Positions 27,515 through 39,132 of a stretch of DNA of 64,000 nt are shown here, in pieces. The stretch lies in NCBI GenBank assembly GCA_037903355.1, contig JBAJFE010000042.1:1-64000 (forward strand), read 5' to 3'. Made by a program: the position numbers and the translations under genes. Origin of the DNA: Trichuris trichiura (taxonomy: Eukaryota > Nematoda > Enoplea > Trichinellida > Trichuridae). Below the pieces are notes generated by a model. It searched no databases. It was not told the origin of the DNA and was given only the letters and a program-made list of their open reading frames with translations. Position 1 is the first letter of the stretch, and the number at the start of each line of letters is the position of its first letter.

Positions 27515-27884
27515 ATGAAATTTAATAGTCGCTTTCAGGTGAACAGCAACCGACATTTTGGAGACGTTGGCCTGTTTAGCAATTGTTGTAGACAAGGTAA
27601 GTTGAATTTAAAAAATTTCATTTGCAGGTGAAGTGTTTGTTGCTCGCGCAAACACCAGAATCACTAAATGGATAGCGAAAAGAAGTCAAAAAGAAACGAA
27701 TAGGTATGAACGATAAATTTGAAACGTTACTGTTTCAGTTTAGCATTATGAAACGAAAGAATGGTCACAACATGTTAAAAAGAAATTGCTTCCTCCTAAA
27801 TGGATTTGGTAAGAAACGTTCATATTGTGTAGTAAGTGTATTTCAGGATTGGAAACAAATGCAAATGGAAAAATGAAGCTCTAA
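27515..27884 (+). CDS. Candidate small four-exon gene, unrecognised
   Basis: Joining 27515-27596, 27628-27703, 27744-27808 and 27847-27884 gives an 86-codon frame from MKFNSRFQVNS to NGKMKL and stop, with consistent phases at all three junctions. Donors are GTAAGT, GTATGA and GTAAGA; acceptors are TTGCAG, TTTAG (a TTTCAG lies five bases earlier but would give a stop) and TTTCAG. Introns are only 31-40 bases, and a further donor/acceptor pair (27890-27940) follows the stop. A TATAAAA lies near 27400. The product would be small and basic; no family is recognised. In AT-rich DNA such a chain can arise by chance, and a spliced non-coding RNA is an alternative. Confidence 0.22.
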
Positions 27885-30300
27885 AAGAGGTAAGAAAGAA
27901 AAAGCTTTTCGTTTTGAGTAAACTAAAAGTAAACTTTCAGATAATGTTGCCGGAGGGAACTGAACTGAACATTTGTAAACAATGAAAACAGGACAAATTC
28001 GCTGTTCAAACAGAAAGGAAAAGTAATAGAGCCAAAGAGGTCTGTTAGTTTGCATCGAAGAATCTACTCGGATGGAATGTAAACAGGAAAATCAGGTCAA
28101 ATCGTACATTGACCGGGCTAAAGTAAGCGTTTTGCCTTATCTTTGTTACATCAGAGGTCAGATAACGGCCGTTAGTAGCTGCTGCTGATTTGCATAATGT
28201 TAGGTCGTCTTGAAACTGTGACTAATAATATCATATGGAGAATGGTATATCATTGGTATAATGATGATTGTCATAGTCCTTCTACATTGGTAAGTATATA
28301 AGTTAATTAGTTCTGTCATGGTGAATAAAAGTTGACAAACTGACGTTTTAGAGTAAGCGAACGGAAATTGGTGATGGCAAAGGAAGCGATGAGTAAAAAG
28401 CTGATGAAATCTGGCATGAATTCAAGGTGTTAGAATTCACCACAATGGACACAAAGAAATGAATCAGTTGACGATGATTTGGTAAGTACCATTTGAAAAA
28501 GACCGATCGTTAGCTGAGACAAGCTTGGCATTTCTACTGGTCACATATATTGTGTGTGATAAAGGCATAGTCTGCGGTAAGCTGTCTTTTAAATTGTTAC
28601 AAAAAAATAGCTTTTGTTGCACGGATAGATGATGAATTATTTTTAGGCGAAAACAACATTGCAGTTGTTGTAGTGTATTTCACCGTGATACTATTGCATT
28701 CTATGTTTTGCATGCTGAATTGGATAATGAAATAAAGAATTTTTGGGAGGTCCTTCGGGTAAAATGCCAAAGTAAAACTGACCCAAAGCAGTGTGCATTG
28801 TTCTCGATGACTTGGCAAAGTTTTGTCCCGTTTTGAAGTAATAACCGCCCATCCATACGTTGGTAGGGCATCCAGTTTCAGCCGAAAGTCAGAACCTACA
28901 AGAAGAACTACACGACATTCTGTTCCATTGGTAAGAATTGATGTTTGCATGCCGGGAGTGTTAATAACATTGAATTCTCACACATGTATTAATTGCATGA
29001 CAGTGATCTCATATATCTATTTGTGTGACATCCTCATGTATTACATCATGGCATGATATAGGTTTGAATGTGTCGCGTTGTGCTCGTATATAATTTCAAA
29101 TGTATGGGATAGTATTGTTCTCATGTTTGACCATTGGATTCTGGTTATGGGCTTGTAGGTTTTCATCAGAGGAGGTACGGTGTAGAAGTTGCGAAGTTTA
29201 CAATGGTTAAAATTGTCTGCAATGGTTAACAAATGGTGTTATATGTTCACAAAGACACAATCCACAAATCGTTTGTCACGGACGCGATTACAAGGAAAGC
29301 AAAGTCGGAAAATGACCGCTCATTTGGCACAATCGGAGCAAAGGTGATGACAAAAAATATGTGAACTGTATGCAAACTCGGTTGGCCAATTGTGAGCAGC
29401 AGAGATTATTTTGAGAAAGGATAAAAAGTGCAAGGTGTGCCGAAAGAAGCAAATGGAAAAGTCACGAATTGAAAAGTTAAAAAACGATCTAATGGGAATT
29501 GAAGAGCTCAGGCAAGATTATGCAATGCTAGCGGAAGAAAGCAGCAGCGACAAGCACAAGAATGGAAGGAGTACTGTCACAAAGACAACAAAAACGTTTC
29601 AAGATCAACGACAAGCGCGACAGGGCAACATGCGACAGACTTGAAATGTACAGAGCTGTTGAAAAGAAAAGAAAGTTTAAAACCACAAGACATCCACAGC
29701 AATTTTGGCACCTTCTGTCATCCTCACACTGACCAATGGACCTATGGACCTTCATGAAACATATTTCGCTCTGAAATGGGGATACTATACCGTACCTTCT
29801 CTGATGGAAATGGACCGCATGTTGCCTATTCTTAAAAAGTACAACACCTGAGAGTAGGAGTTGTACCACTTGCTTGTAACCCGTGGAGCCATACCGTTCC
29901 TCTGGTACCTATATACCTGCATGCGAAGTATGAATGTCGCTCCCATGGGTCTAAAATATCTAATGGAGTCCTATAACGTACAGCGGTCTAGTAGTGGGTA
30001 TGATTCCTAGATGTATGATTGGAATTGAAGCATACATGTTAGATTGGCATGGAGTGTATAACCCCTGTGCTGATGGATGTTCTGGCACTGGCATGTTGCC
30101 TTCACGTAGAGGGTACATCTCCTACGAGCGTAAATGTTCTTGCATGAAAGGACCGTGCTGACAGTATGATAATCCAGCGAGAAAATTGTCATCGCTAACA
30201 TAGTCATTGCATGAAAAGGAGTCACTGTGCAAGTCCATAAAATCATCTCATGAGGATGTCACACAAATAGTAGCATCCAACACATTGCATGCTGGAGATC
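27885..30300. other. Spacer with splice-like signals and a PLE box
   Basis: Donor-like GTAAGT sites follow near 28291 and 28481, with acceptor-like sites before 28350, so the unit starting at 27515 may continue. The PLE box (CATCCATACGTTGGTAGGGC) lies at 28839-28870. A lysine-rich open frame at 29411-29644 (77 codons, contains EKSRIEKLKNDLMGIEEL) could be an exon, but it starts without ATG and is not supported otherwise. Confidence 0.35.
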
Positions 30301-30850
30301 ACTGAAAAGTGCATGTCGAAGTCATTACATCAAGGGGTACTCTCGAACCGCTTGTCAAAGTCATCGCATGCGAGAGTGCCCCTGTACATCATGTCAAAAT
30401 AATCGCATGCGGAGGGTACCCTCAAAACCGCATGTCAGAATCACAGCATGAGGGGATATCCTCAAAATTGCATGTCAAAATCATCGCATGCGGAGGGTAT
30501 CCTCAAAATTGCATGTCAAAATCATCGCATGTGGGGGGTACCCTCAAAATTGCATGTCAAAATCATCGCATGCGGAGGGTACCCTCAAAATTGCATGTCA
30601 AAGTCATCGCATGCGGGGGGTACCCTCAAAATTGCATGTCAAAATCACCGCATGCGGAGGGTACCCTCAAAATTGCATCTCAAAATCATCGCATGGGGGA
30701 AATACTCTAATCTGCATGTCAAAATCACTGCATAAGGGGAGTACCCCCAAAAATGCATGTCAAAATCAATGCATGACGGGGTACTCCCAAAATTTGCATG
30801 TCAGAATGATCGCATGAGGGGATATGACTCATCCATCCATCTCAGAAATA
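30300..30850. repeat. 41-bp minisatellite, about 13 copies
   Basis: The unit contains TCAAAATCATCGCATGCGG then AGGGTACCCTCAAAATTGCA. Regular copies run about 30470-30760 and diverged ones continue on both sides. The unit has GCATGC and GGTACC palindromes. Because 41 is not a multiple of three and the unit lacks stops, all three plus frames stay open (30309-30710, 30448-30735, 30488-30817). These are repeat artefacts, not genes. Confidence 0.92.
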
Positions 30851-31560
30851 ACCGCATGAGAGGCTGTCACTCGAAATGTCACTCGAAACGTGGTAATGGG
30901 GAAGGAACCACGTGATCAAAAAAATCATACCAGGGGGAAGAAGGTTGCTCAAAAAAACCACTAAGTAAACAAAGACTTAAAAAACGCGCCGGATGCCGGC
31001 ATAATACACTCGAATACAGGAGCGGATTCCCGATCCGTGCTAATACCAGGAATCGGATCCACCAATAGGACCGAAAGAACCTGGCCGAAGACAACCCCCC
31101 TCCCAGAAAATGAACCAGGAGAGAGAGAGACTGAGAATGAAAGACTGAGCGAAAAGAACTGAACATGATGAGAGAAACAGCTCATCAGCTCAGAGGAGAG
31201 AAGACATGAGACGAGATGAGAGAATGATGATCACGAGACGCGATCAGCTGAGAGCGCGATCCATAAGACGATTCCAGACCATGTCTTCGAACAGGAGACG
31301 ATGCTGAAGATCGAAGTATGACAAAAAATTCGCGATGTGAAAAGATCACATCATAAAACAGAGAGATTCATACCCAAAACCAGGATATGATCTGCTCTGC
31401 CAGAGATGATGAAGGAATGAATTGAGTTGCTGAGAAAAATCTCAGCAATGATATGTGTTGAAGTTGAAGATCAGTCCATTTCTTGTCCACAGAAATGTCT
31501 TCGTCTTTGAAATGCGCTTACGAAACAGACGGACATCGGTCGACTCTAAAAAATATATTG
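30851..31560. other. Purine-rich spacer
   Basis: The plus strand is strongly GA-rich from about 31100 to 31300 (runs of GAGA, GATGAGA, GAGACG). I see no gene; the minus-strand frames here are low-complexity Ser/Leu/Phe readings of this composition. Confidence 0.5.
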
Positions 31561-32015
31561 CCAGTTGACATCAGCACAAGACAGACAATACCAAACGAGC
31601 GAGTCTTCTCTGCCACAGGTATGACAATATTTGGTCGTTTGACATTTTGACGGATTGATCAGACGGACAAATAGCGACGCAAAATATCGTGTTTCTTCAG
31701 CTGTTTTCTTTTTTCGACCTAAAATATTGCAAAAATCAACATAAGCAGAAAACGACAAATTTCTTACTTCAAAAAATAGTGCAATTGAACTGTCAAGCGT
31801 CTTTGACGTCACCAGAAGACAGACAATACTAAACGAGCGAGTCCTCTCTGCCACAGGTATGACAATATTGACTGATTGATCAGACGGATGAACAGCGACC
31901 CAAAATTTCCAAGTTTTTTTCCAGCTGTTTTCTTTTTTCGTCCTGCAAATATTGCAAAAATCAACATACGCATAAACGACAAATTTCTTACTTTAAAATC
32001 TGTCGAGCGTCTTTT
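31561..32015. repeat. Tandem duplication, ~238-bp unit, two copies
   Basis: AGACAGACAAT recurs at 31579 and 31817, followed in both by ACGAGCGAGTC, CTCTGCCACAGGTATGACAA and later CAGCTGTTTTCTTTTTTCG. The copies differ by substitutions and by an indel of about 20 bases. Confidence 0.85.
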
Positions 32016-32275
32016 CCTCGTCCTCCGTTTTCAAATTGTCGTCCCGTTTTGAGCGGTCGTCCTTTTCTCTTTTTTGGTCGATTAGACGATAGGCTGTCCG
32101 GAAAAGTTTTTCTCCTCGATCCTTTTCGCCAATTTCCAATGGTCCTCTCGGTTTGAAATTGTCGTCCCCTTTTGAGCTGTCGTCCTTTGCTTTTTCTCGT
32201 CCACTTCCTTGGTCGATTTTACGATTTTGACAGTTTTCTCTGCTCGATCCTTTTCACGAATTTCCAATGGTCATC
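32016..32275. repeat. Tandem duplication, ~123-bp unit, two copies
   Basis: GTCGTCCCGTTTTGAGC at 32038 recurs as GTCGTCCCCTTTTGAGC at 32161. The flanking CTCGATCCTTTTC...AATTTCCAATGGTC also recurs (about 32114 and 32242). Confidence 0.8.
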
Positions 32276-33105
32276 ATCGAATCTCTAAAAGTTGAAAAAA
32301 ATGAAAGGTGTTTAAGACTAAAAGACTCACCAACTTTCATTCCAACATTGAACTGGTTTGTCCATCATCTTTTGAAGAATTCTTCATTTCTGTCGATCAT
32401 TTCCATATGGCACCGTCATCCTGTCGTCCTGTCCAGCGACTGGTCTTTTCCAAATGGATCCTCCAACCGGCAGCATTTACCACTGGAATGAACGAGCAGC
32501 GATCAGCAGTAGTCGCATAGGAGCAACTGCTCTGCAAGTCGGAACGAGCGAACACTGATTTTGAGCGTCTGGGTCTCGGCCACAATACTTTAGTGGTATG
32601 CAAATCACTGATTGACCTGATAAAAGGTCGTTTCAATAACCCACTTACTATTGACACATTGCTTGCAAGTATAGAATTTTATCGTTTCAGCGTATAAGAG
32701 GTTAAGCTACATCTTACAAGTGCAAACATTAGCACTGACTACTATACGATTAAAGCAAACAAATGCTCAAACAATTTCTTCCCTCTGGCTGATATAATGA
32801 ACTGATAACCTATTTCGTTGACCTTGAAGAACGATCGTATTTACTCTGATTGTATAAACATTGGGAGCAAAGAACGTTTTGAAATATGATTATTCCTTTA
32901 AAAAGATATGATTTTAACGAATTCCTAAATGCTTAGTCTGATAACGCTCACTTAAAACTTGCCTAATTTCTTCAGTAAGCGATAGGAAAAGGAAAAGAAG
33001 AATAAGTTTATCGAGAAAAAGAAAAAATAATACTCTTTTCCGTCAATTAGAATCTACGGTATTTCAAATTTACTCTAAAAAAGTGTGATGAACAGAGAGA
33101 CTCAC
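32276..33105. other. Spacer, nothing recognised
   Basis: Short unsupported reading frames only, and no repeat or RNA signature seen. It ends where the 6.8-kb duplicated unit begins. Confidence 0.5.
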
Positions 33106-34589
33106 TGCAGTGCATACAGCATTTTACAACCTTAAAATCCATGGCAACTGACAAAAGAACTGAAAGAGGCTTTGTTCTTAAAAGAAATTTACTTTTTGAT
33201 ATTCCGTCTTTAATGGGGAACTAAATTACTGGTCTTCACGGATGTATTCGTTTTCATGTTGGATATACGTCACTTATTATCCTTAGGAATTTGAATGACA
33301 AAGTTGCGGTAGATTTCGTGAACGGTCGGTTTCATGGGCAACTATCAATCGTCATTGAAAAAGAAAAATAAATTTAGGCTGCTTTTCCGGGCAAACTACA
33401 TAACACATGAAAAACTTCCAAATAACTGCGTGCATTACTCCATTATTCTACTATTCAAAAAGATACGACGTATTGTTTTCTCATCTTTTCTTACCAAGTA
33501 GAGCTTTCAGGGCGGATTGTTGCTCGCCATCAACGCTGATTCAAAGGACCTTCGACAGGGTGCGATAAACCTTAAATCTCAACTTAATAAGAAAATATTA
33601 GGAACAATAATTACATCTCTGAATATAGGTTGTGCTTTTACATGAACGTTATGCTCACAATAAAATAGAATCACGGTTTAAGAGTTTTTATCGTAAAGGA
33701 TTTATATTCACAGCTATCCAATGTAGGTGGGAATTAACTGGTGAAAGTTTGTTGAAATGTCAATTATTTTCCAGTTTCTGATTTGGCCATCGTTTAAACT
33801 CTGCTTAAAGCCGTTAAAGTTTGTATGTAGTGTGGTGTGCTCTGTGCTAGCACAAAATTGTCTTCGATAATTTTTCCTTCCTTCTTTCTCTTTCCCTTTG
33901 TTCGAATTTTTCTACCTTATTCCTTTCTTTCTTCTTTAATAGTCCTTCGTCGTTTCTTTTCTTCTTTCTCATGGCGCCTTCTATCCTTCCTTTCCGTCTT
34001 TTATATCATCCTGGTTTCTACGGCTTTCCTGTTCCATCGCTTTATTCTTGTCCGCTTGCCACTATGAATTGTATTCATTTGCGTTTCTTTCATTATTCTT
34101 TTGTTCTTTTTTTACCTCAATTTTACTGTATTCTTAAAGTCTCGAGCAAACAGCACACTTGTTCGCTTTATCTGTTTGCTTCTCTACTCATACCTTTTAT
34201 ACACCGCCAGCTTCAAAATGTTTAAAGAGAGCTTAAAGGATGAGCACTTTTGAAACTGGAAAACAATTCGCGATACCCACTTTTCTGAAAACATTTACTT
34301 TAAATCTAAAACTGAAAGAAATCTATCATTCTATTCTATAATTAATTCACGTCATACCGTTTACGTGCGTTACTTTTCACGTTTAACTGCAAATACGTAA
34401 AAGTATCCCGACGATGACAAAATAACCTTTCAAGTCAGACTGACTCGCTTTCTTTTCACGCAACTCTCACATTCAGCTGCAGTCAACATGCACCCCTTCT
34501 AATTAACCTAAACACACCTTTTTTCCAAATGAAACAAATTTACGCACAGCTAAAATATGACGTCTCATTTTGACGTGCCTTCTTTTGAC

Positions 34590-37380
34590 GCAAAAGTGAA
34601 AAGACGTTCCGTGTCTGTTTGGCCCACCTTTTTGTGACGCGAAACGGTTTCACGCAGCCTCCGGTAGCTTTCTCGCAGACAAAAAACTTGTCCACGGTAT
34701 CCGGAGGCCCCGTCACTATTTTTGAAATTAGTGGTACCTGCTTTTCCTTTACCTACTGTACCATTAAACCAAAAACTAGCATTTTATCGTATTTCCAACT
34801 GTCCGTTGCTCGCACAAGCACTGAAAAATTGGACTGGCACTAACCGTAAGTATAGGGGCACTATATTAGCTAGTAAAAAGTTCCTGCATGCGCCCCTCAG
34901 AATATACAAGTGCGGCTCCATTGGAGCACCACCATCAAGACAATTGGCAGATTCCAAAGCTCCATAGCGGGACAGCACGGCCATCTGTTGGCTATACGCA
35001 TTAAGGAATACGATTGTGCCCGCAACTTTCCATTTCGTTTCGGATGAAGCGATGGCGCAAAAAACTGCTCCGTTCGCGCTCAGCCTTTCCTTATCCTTTT
35101 TCGCAGAAGAGTTTTGACGCGTCTGTAGCCGTCTCGAAAATAAAACCGTTCTCCTGCGAGCGTTTGAGGGCTAGTGACTATTTTTGAAAATACTACTCCT
35201 TTCTTATCGTTAACCTACTGTACGAAAAATGTAAAACCAGAATTTTTTCATATCGCCAGCATCCCGTAGCCCAAACGTTCTCGGAAAAATCCGAACTATG
35301 CTCTCTATAAGTATGGGCCTATGATACTCCCTACTTAAACTACTTCGTCCATGCGCACCCCGGCTATACAAGAGCGGTTTTGGTCAAACACCACCCCACC
35401 CACCGAAACCTATAGCTTCCAGAAGCCAGAATAACGCAGAAATACGCTTATGCCGGCTGCGTTAGATTTGGATTCAAATGAAGCCATCGCGCAAAAAAAA
35501 GCGGCTCATTATAGTTTTGCGTTTCCGTACCCATAACGGAGAACCGATACTGCGCTACTGAAGCGCTCTCGCGCACAAAACACTAGTCGGGCGCGCAGAG
35601 GAAGGCCTATGAGTATTTTTGAAAAAAGTGGTACGTGCTTTTAGTACATCTACTGTACGAAGAAAGTCATTTCTCCTATTTCCAGCCTCCCGTGGCTCGA
35701 AAAGTCCGAATGCTGCTCTCCATAAGTATAGGAACATAATACTCGCTACGTAAACTTGTTCGTCCATGCGCGGCCAGTGTATAGAAGAGCGTCTTTTGTC
35801 GATCACCGCGACAAACGAAACTAACCGCTTTCAAAGTCTCCATCCGACTCAGAGCATCCATTTAACAGCAAGAAGGATGCACCGAACACGCTTTTGAGCA
35901 CTCCTTTCGATTTAGTTTCAAATGAAGCCATCGAGCAGAAGAACAGGCTCCCTATCAGTCCGCGTATCAAATCCCACTGCGCAAGAAAGCTACAGCGCTA
36001 CTACAGCCCTCTAGCTCACAAAAAACTTTTTCTCCGCGCATGCGACGAATAATTAGGAATTTTAAAAATACTGGTACCTGCTTTTCGTTCATCTACTGTA
36101 CGAAGAATGTAAAAAGACACGCTTTCATGCTTCTGGTCTCCCGTTGCACAAACAAGCTCAAAAAACAGGAATATGGCTCTGCGTAGGTATACGCGCATAA
36201 TATTCAGCAGTTAAACTTCTTCATTACCGTGCTCCCAGGGCAAGGAAAAACAACTTCAGTCAAACACCGCCATCAGGAAGTCTAGCAGCTTCTAAGACTC
36301 GTACGCGACTCAACACAGTTGTATAAAAGCTAGTGCGGTGCACGATTTGGTTTCCGTGGCCACTTTCCATTTCTGCTCGAATGATGGGATCACGAGCGAA
36401 AACAGGGTGAGTTTCCCTCGGTGTTCCTGCTCCCACTTTGCAGGAGCATCATAGCGGTTCTACGGTTTTTTCACGGACGAAAGACCTATCCGGCGCGCAG
36501 CGGACAGCCTGCGAGTATTGTTGAAAATATTGATACCTGCGTTTTGTTCACCTACTGTACCAAGAATGTAAAAAAGAACCATTTCTTGTTTTCGGCTGCG
36601 GATTGTCCAAAGGAACGACGAAAAATCTCAACATTGCTCTCCATAAGTATAGCGACATAATATTCGCTAGCTAAAGTCCTTCCTCCATGCGCGCTGAATG
36701 TATAAAAGAGCGGCTTGCGTCGAACACCGCCAGGGGAACGAACAAACCTATAGCTTCCAAAGTTTCTACGCGACCCAAAGTAGCTATTTAAAAAAAGGAA
36801 TGATGCAGGAATACTTTTCTGCCCGCTGCTCTCTGTTTGGTTTCAAATGAAACCATCGCGCAGGAAAACAACCTCGTTACCGGTCGGCACTTCCGTTCCC
36901 ATTTGGCAGGACCATTACAGGTCCACTGTAGCCATCCCGCCGACAAACGATTTCTCCAACGCGCAGGGGACGGCCTGTGAGTATTTTTGAAACTATCGCC
37001 ACCTGCTTTTCGTTCATCTACTGTACGAAAAATGTAAAAAGAGAAGTTTTTCATATTTTCGAATTTCCGTTCATTACTTGACCTCTGAAAACTAGGAATA
37101 TGGCTCCGCTTAACTGTAGGCGCATACTATTCGCCAGTTAAACTACGTCTTCTAGGTGCCTCCAAGCTTTAGAAGAGCAACTTTAGACGATCACGGCTAT
37201 CAAGAGATATAATGGCGTCGAGGAGTCGTACAGGAACCAACACAGCTGTCTAAAATATAGAACATTTCAGGATTATGTTTCTGGCGCTAGTTTCCATATC
37301 GCATCGAAAGGGAAAGCGATCGCTCAGAAAAGCAGGCCGCTGTTGCTGAGCCTTTCGTTTCCCATTCAGCTAAATGATCT
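34590..37380. repeat. Array of six ~450-bp monomers, copy A
   Basis: The anchor CTACTGTAC recurs at 34753, 35215, 35650, 36093, 36552 and 37018, spacing 435-466. It is followed in most monomers by GAAAAATGTAAAA and preceded by a T-rich box (GTATTTTTGAAA) and GGTACCTGCTTTT. In five monomers a TATA-like box (TATANAAGAGCGG, partly degraded) lies 130-157 bases after the anchor, followed by GTC-A-ACACCGCC. Monomers also share a CAAATGAAGCCATCGCGCA segment. No protein frame is conserved between monomers. The anchor context on the minus strand (ACGAAAAGCAGGTACC) looks like a splice donor, but function is unknown. Confidence 0.85.
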
Positions 37381-38444
37381 TTGAAAGACGATCAAGGAAG
37401 ACAGATTTTTAACAAATCTCACACTAACGATCACCGAAAAGAAACAGCGGAATGAAAATCATAACCGTAAACGATCTTTTCAAATATCGCTACATTAGAG
37501 GAAAAGATAAGGGAACTAGGAAAGTCCCTTAAATTCTATTTAAAGATCAAGAAGGTCACCCAATATCTACTCCATAATCTGAAGCGACAAACTCTTAGTT
37601 TCGGATGGCAAACGTTAAGGCACCTTGTACGTAGTTGAATGCAGCTGTTCGAACCTTTATGCAGAAGAAACTGAGCTAAACGTAAGTGAGCATTCAAAGA
37701 ACATAAGAAACATTTAATCTGGTTTAAATTTACTCATTTGAGGTGCAATTTCTCGCCGGTTTAACACACTGGGCATTATAAAAAAAATTACATACGTACA
37801 TTCATGAAAAACGCTTACCAAGGGGCAACATGATAAACAAAAATTCAGTCTGCAAAAATTACTAAACCGACGCGGCCAATAAACAACCCAACCATGATCC
37901 CTCATTATTGCTATTTTTAAAAATCATAAACGCTGATAAGATAATTCTGCTGTGCGGAAAGAATTGCTGTGCAAAACTGCGCTGTTCTATAGCATATGGA
38001 GAATCACATTGAACATGCAAACGATTAGAGTCTCAGCTACAGGGTGAATAATTTGATCGATCAGTCGATGAAAAAAAATGGAAAGGTAAAGAATGGTTAT
38101 AAGTTCGTACTCTAATAAATTACAGCAAGACAAAACCAGCCCTTTTGTCCCTGTACGCTGAAAACACTGTACTCTCCCGCCTAATTCACACTCTATCTGT
38201 CGACATTCTCTTCGAAGTTATTTGCTACGAGAACGAAATAAATTGCAGGGAGCAAACGTCACCGGAAGGCTTCCCCACCGAATCAGGAACTCTTTCGCGT
38301 CACCTCTGTTTTCTTCTCTGCCGCGTCGGTTAATCCCTCATTTTTCTTTCACAGGTCAGCGAGCTCGACTATGAGAACGCGGTGCGTACTCCAGTCTCCA
38401 CACCGATATGATAATTAGTTTGGTACTGTTAATGAGATTAATTT

Positions 38445-38490
38445 TAGTACCGCTGAGGACGGGTCGCGCGAGGCCCGAAAGCTACGGAAT
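38445..38490 (+). ncRNA. Hammerhead-like motif, duplication copy A
   Basis: CTGAGGA core (38453-38459), stem CGGGTC...GCCCG, GAAA (38477-38480), GCTA then CGG pairing with the CCG before the core. Its duplicate at 45667-45712 keeps the core. Confidence 0.5.
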
Positions 38491-39084
38491 CTTATTAAAA
38501 GTTTTGTATTTTAACGGGACAAATTCCGTAAGAAGAAACAATTGAAACATGAAAAATGGCATATTTAAATTATGAAACATTTGTATTACAAACAAGCGAT
38601 TTTCAGAAGGAGAAAGCTTTTGTGCGAAATCTAGCATAAGCTATGCTTCAGATGCGTAGCTGATCCTCCACTATTACTATCCCTCAGCCGTAACTACAGA
38701 CTCTATGCAAGACGTATTAGTTCAAAGTTAATACAGCACAATGAATCTATTCTCGAAGAACTAAATTTACTCCGAAAGACGTTCAAGGAAGACGGATTTT
38801 CGACAAACCTGATAGAATAGATCACTGATAAAAGATTCAGCCGTCGGCAGTTTTCTACAGCGGGGTGAACACCAATGCCTTACTTGATTCTTCCACGATA
38901 TCGCTAGATTACGGGAAAGATGAAACAACTGGGAAAGCCACTTGAATTTCAATTAGAGTTCAAAAAGATCACCCAATATCCGTCCCATATTTTGAAGTAA
39001 CAAACCCTTAGTTTCGGGGGATAACCGCATGGCATTACGTACGAAATTGAATCCAGTTGCTCAGTGGAAACACTAGCACAGATT

Positions 39085-39132
39085 AATCTTGCGCTGAAGA
39101 CGGGAACCGTGTCCTCCTGAAAGCTGCGCTTA
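39085..39132 (+). ncRNA. Decayed hammerhead-like motif
   Basis: CTGAAGA (39094-39100) and GAAA (39119-39122), with stem II lengthened and imperfect and a G at the cleavage position. The copy-B duplicate (46314 onward) has GGAA in place of GAAA. Confidence 0.35.

Noticed and set aside
30300..30850. CRISPR-like array
   Set aside because: The units are contiguous tandem copies without unique spacers, in a eukaryotic context.
33500..33540. Further hammerhead motif (and its duplicate near 40445)
   Set aside because: GAAAGCTC is present on the minus strand, but the core reads TTGATGG and stem II does not pair well. At most a strongly decayed relic.
34700..37100. Spliced-leader RNA gene array
   Set aside because: The donor-like GCAG/GTACC context is suggestive, but no Sm site at a suitable distance and no consistent stem-loops could be shown. 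Left as a hypothesis in the findings.
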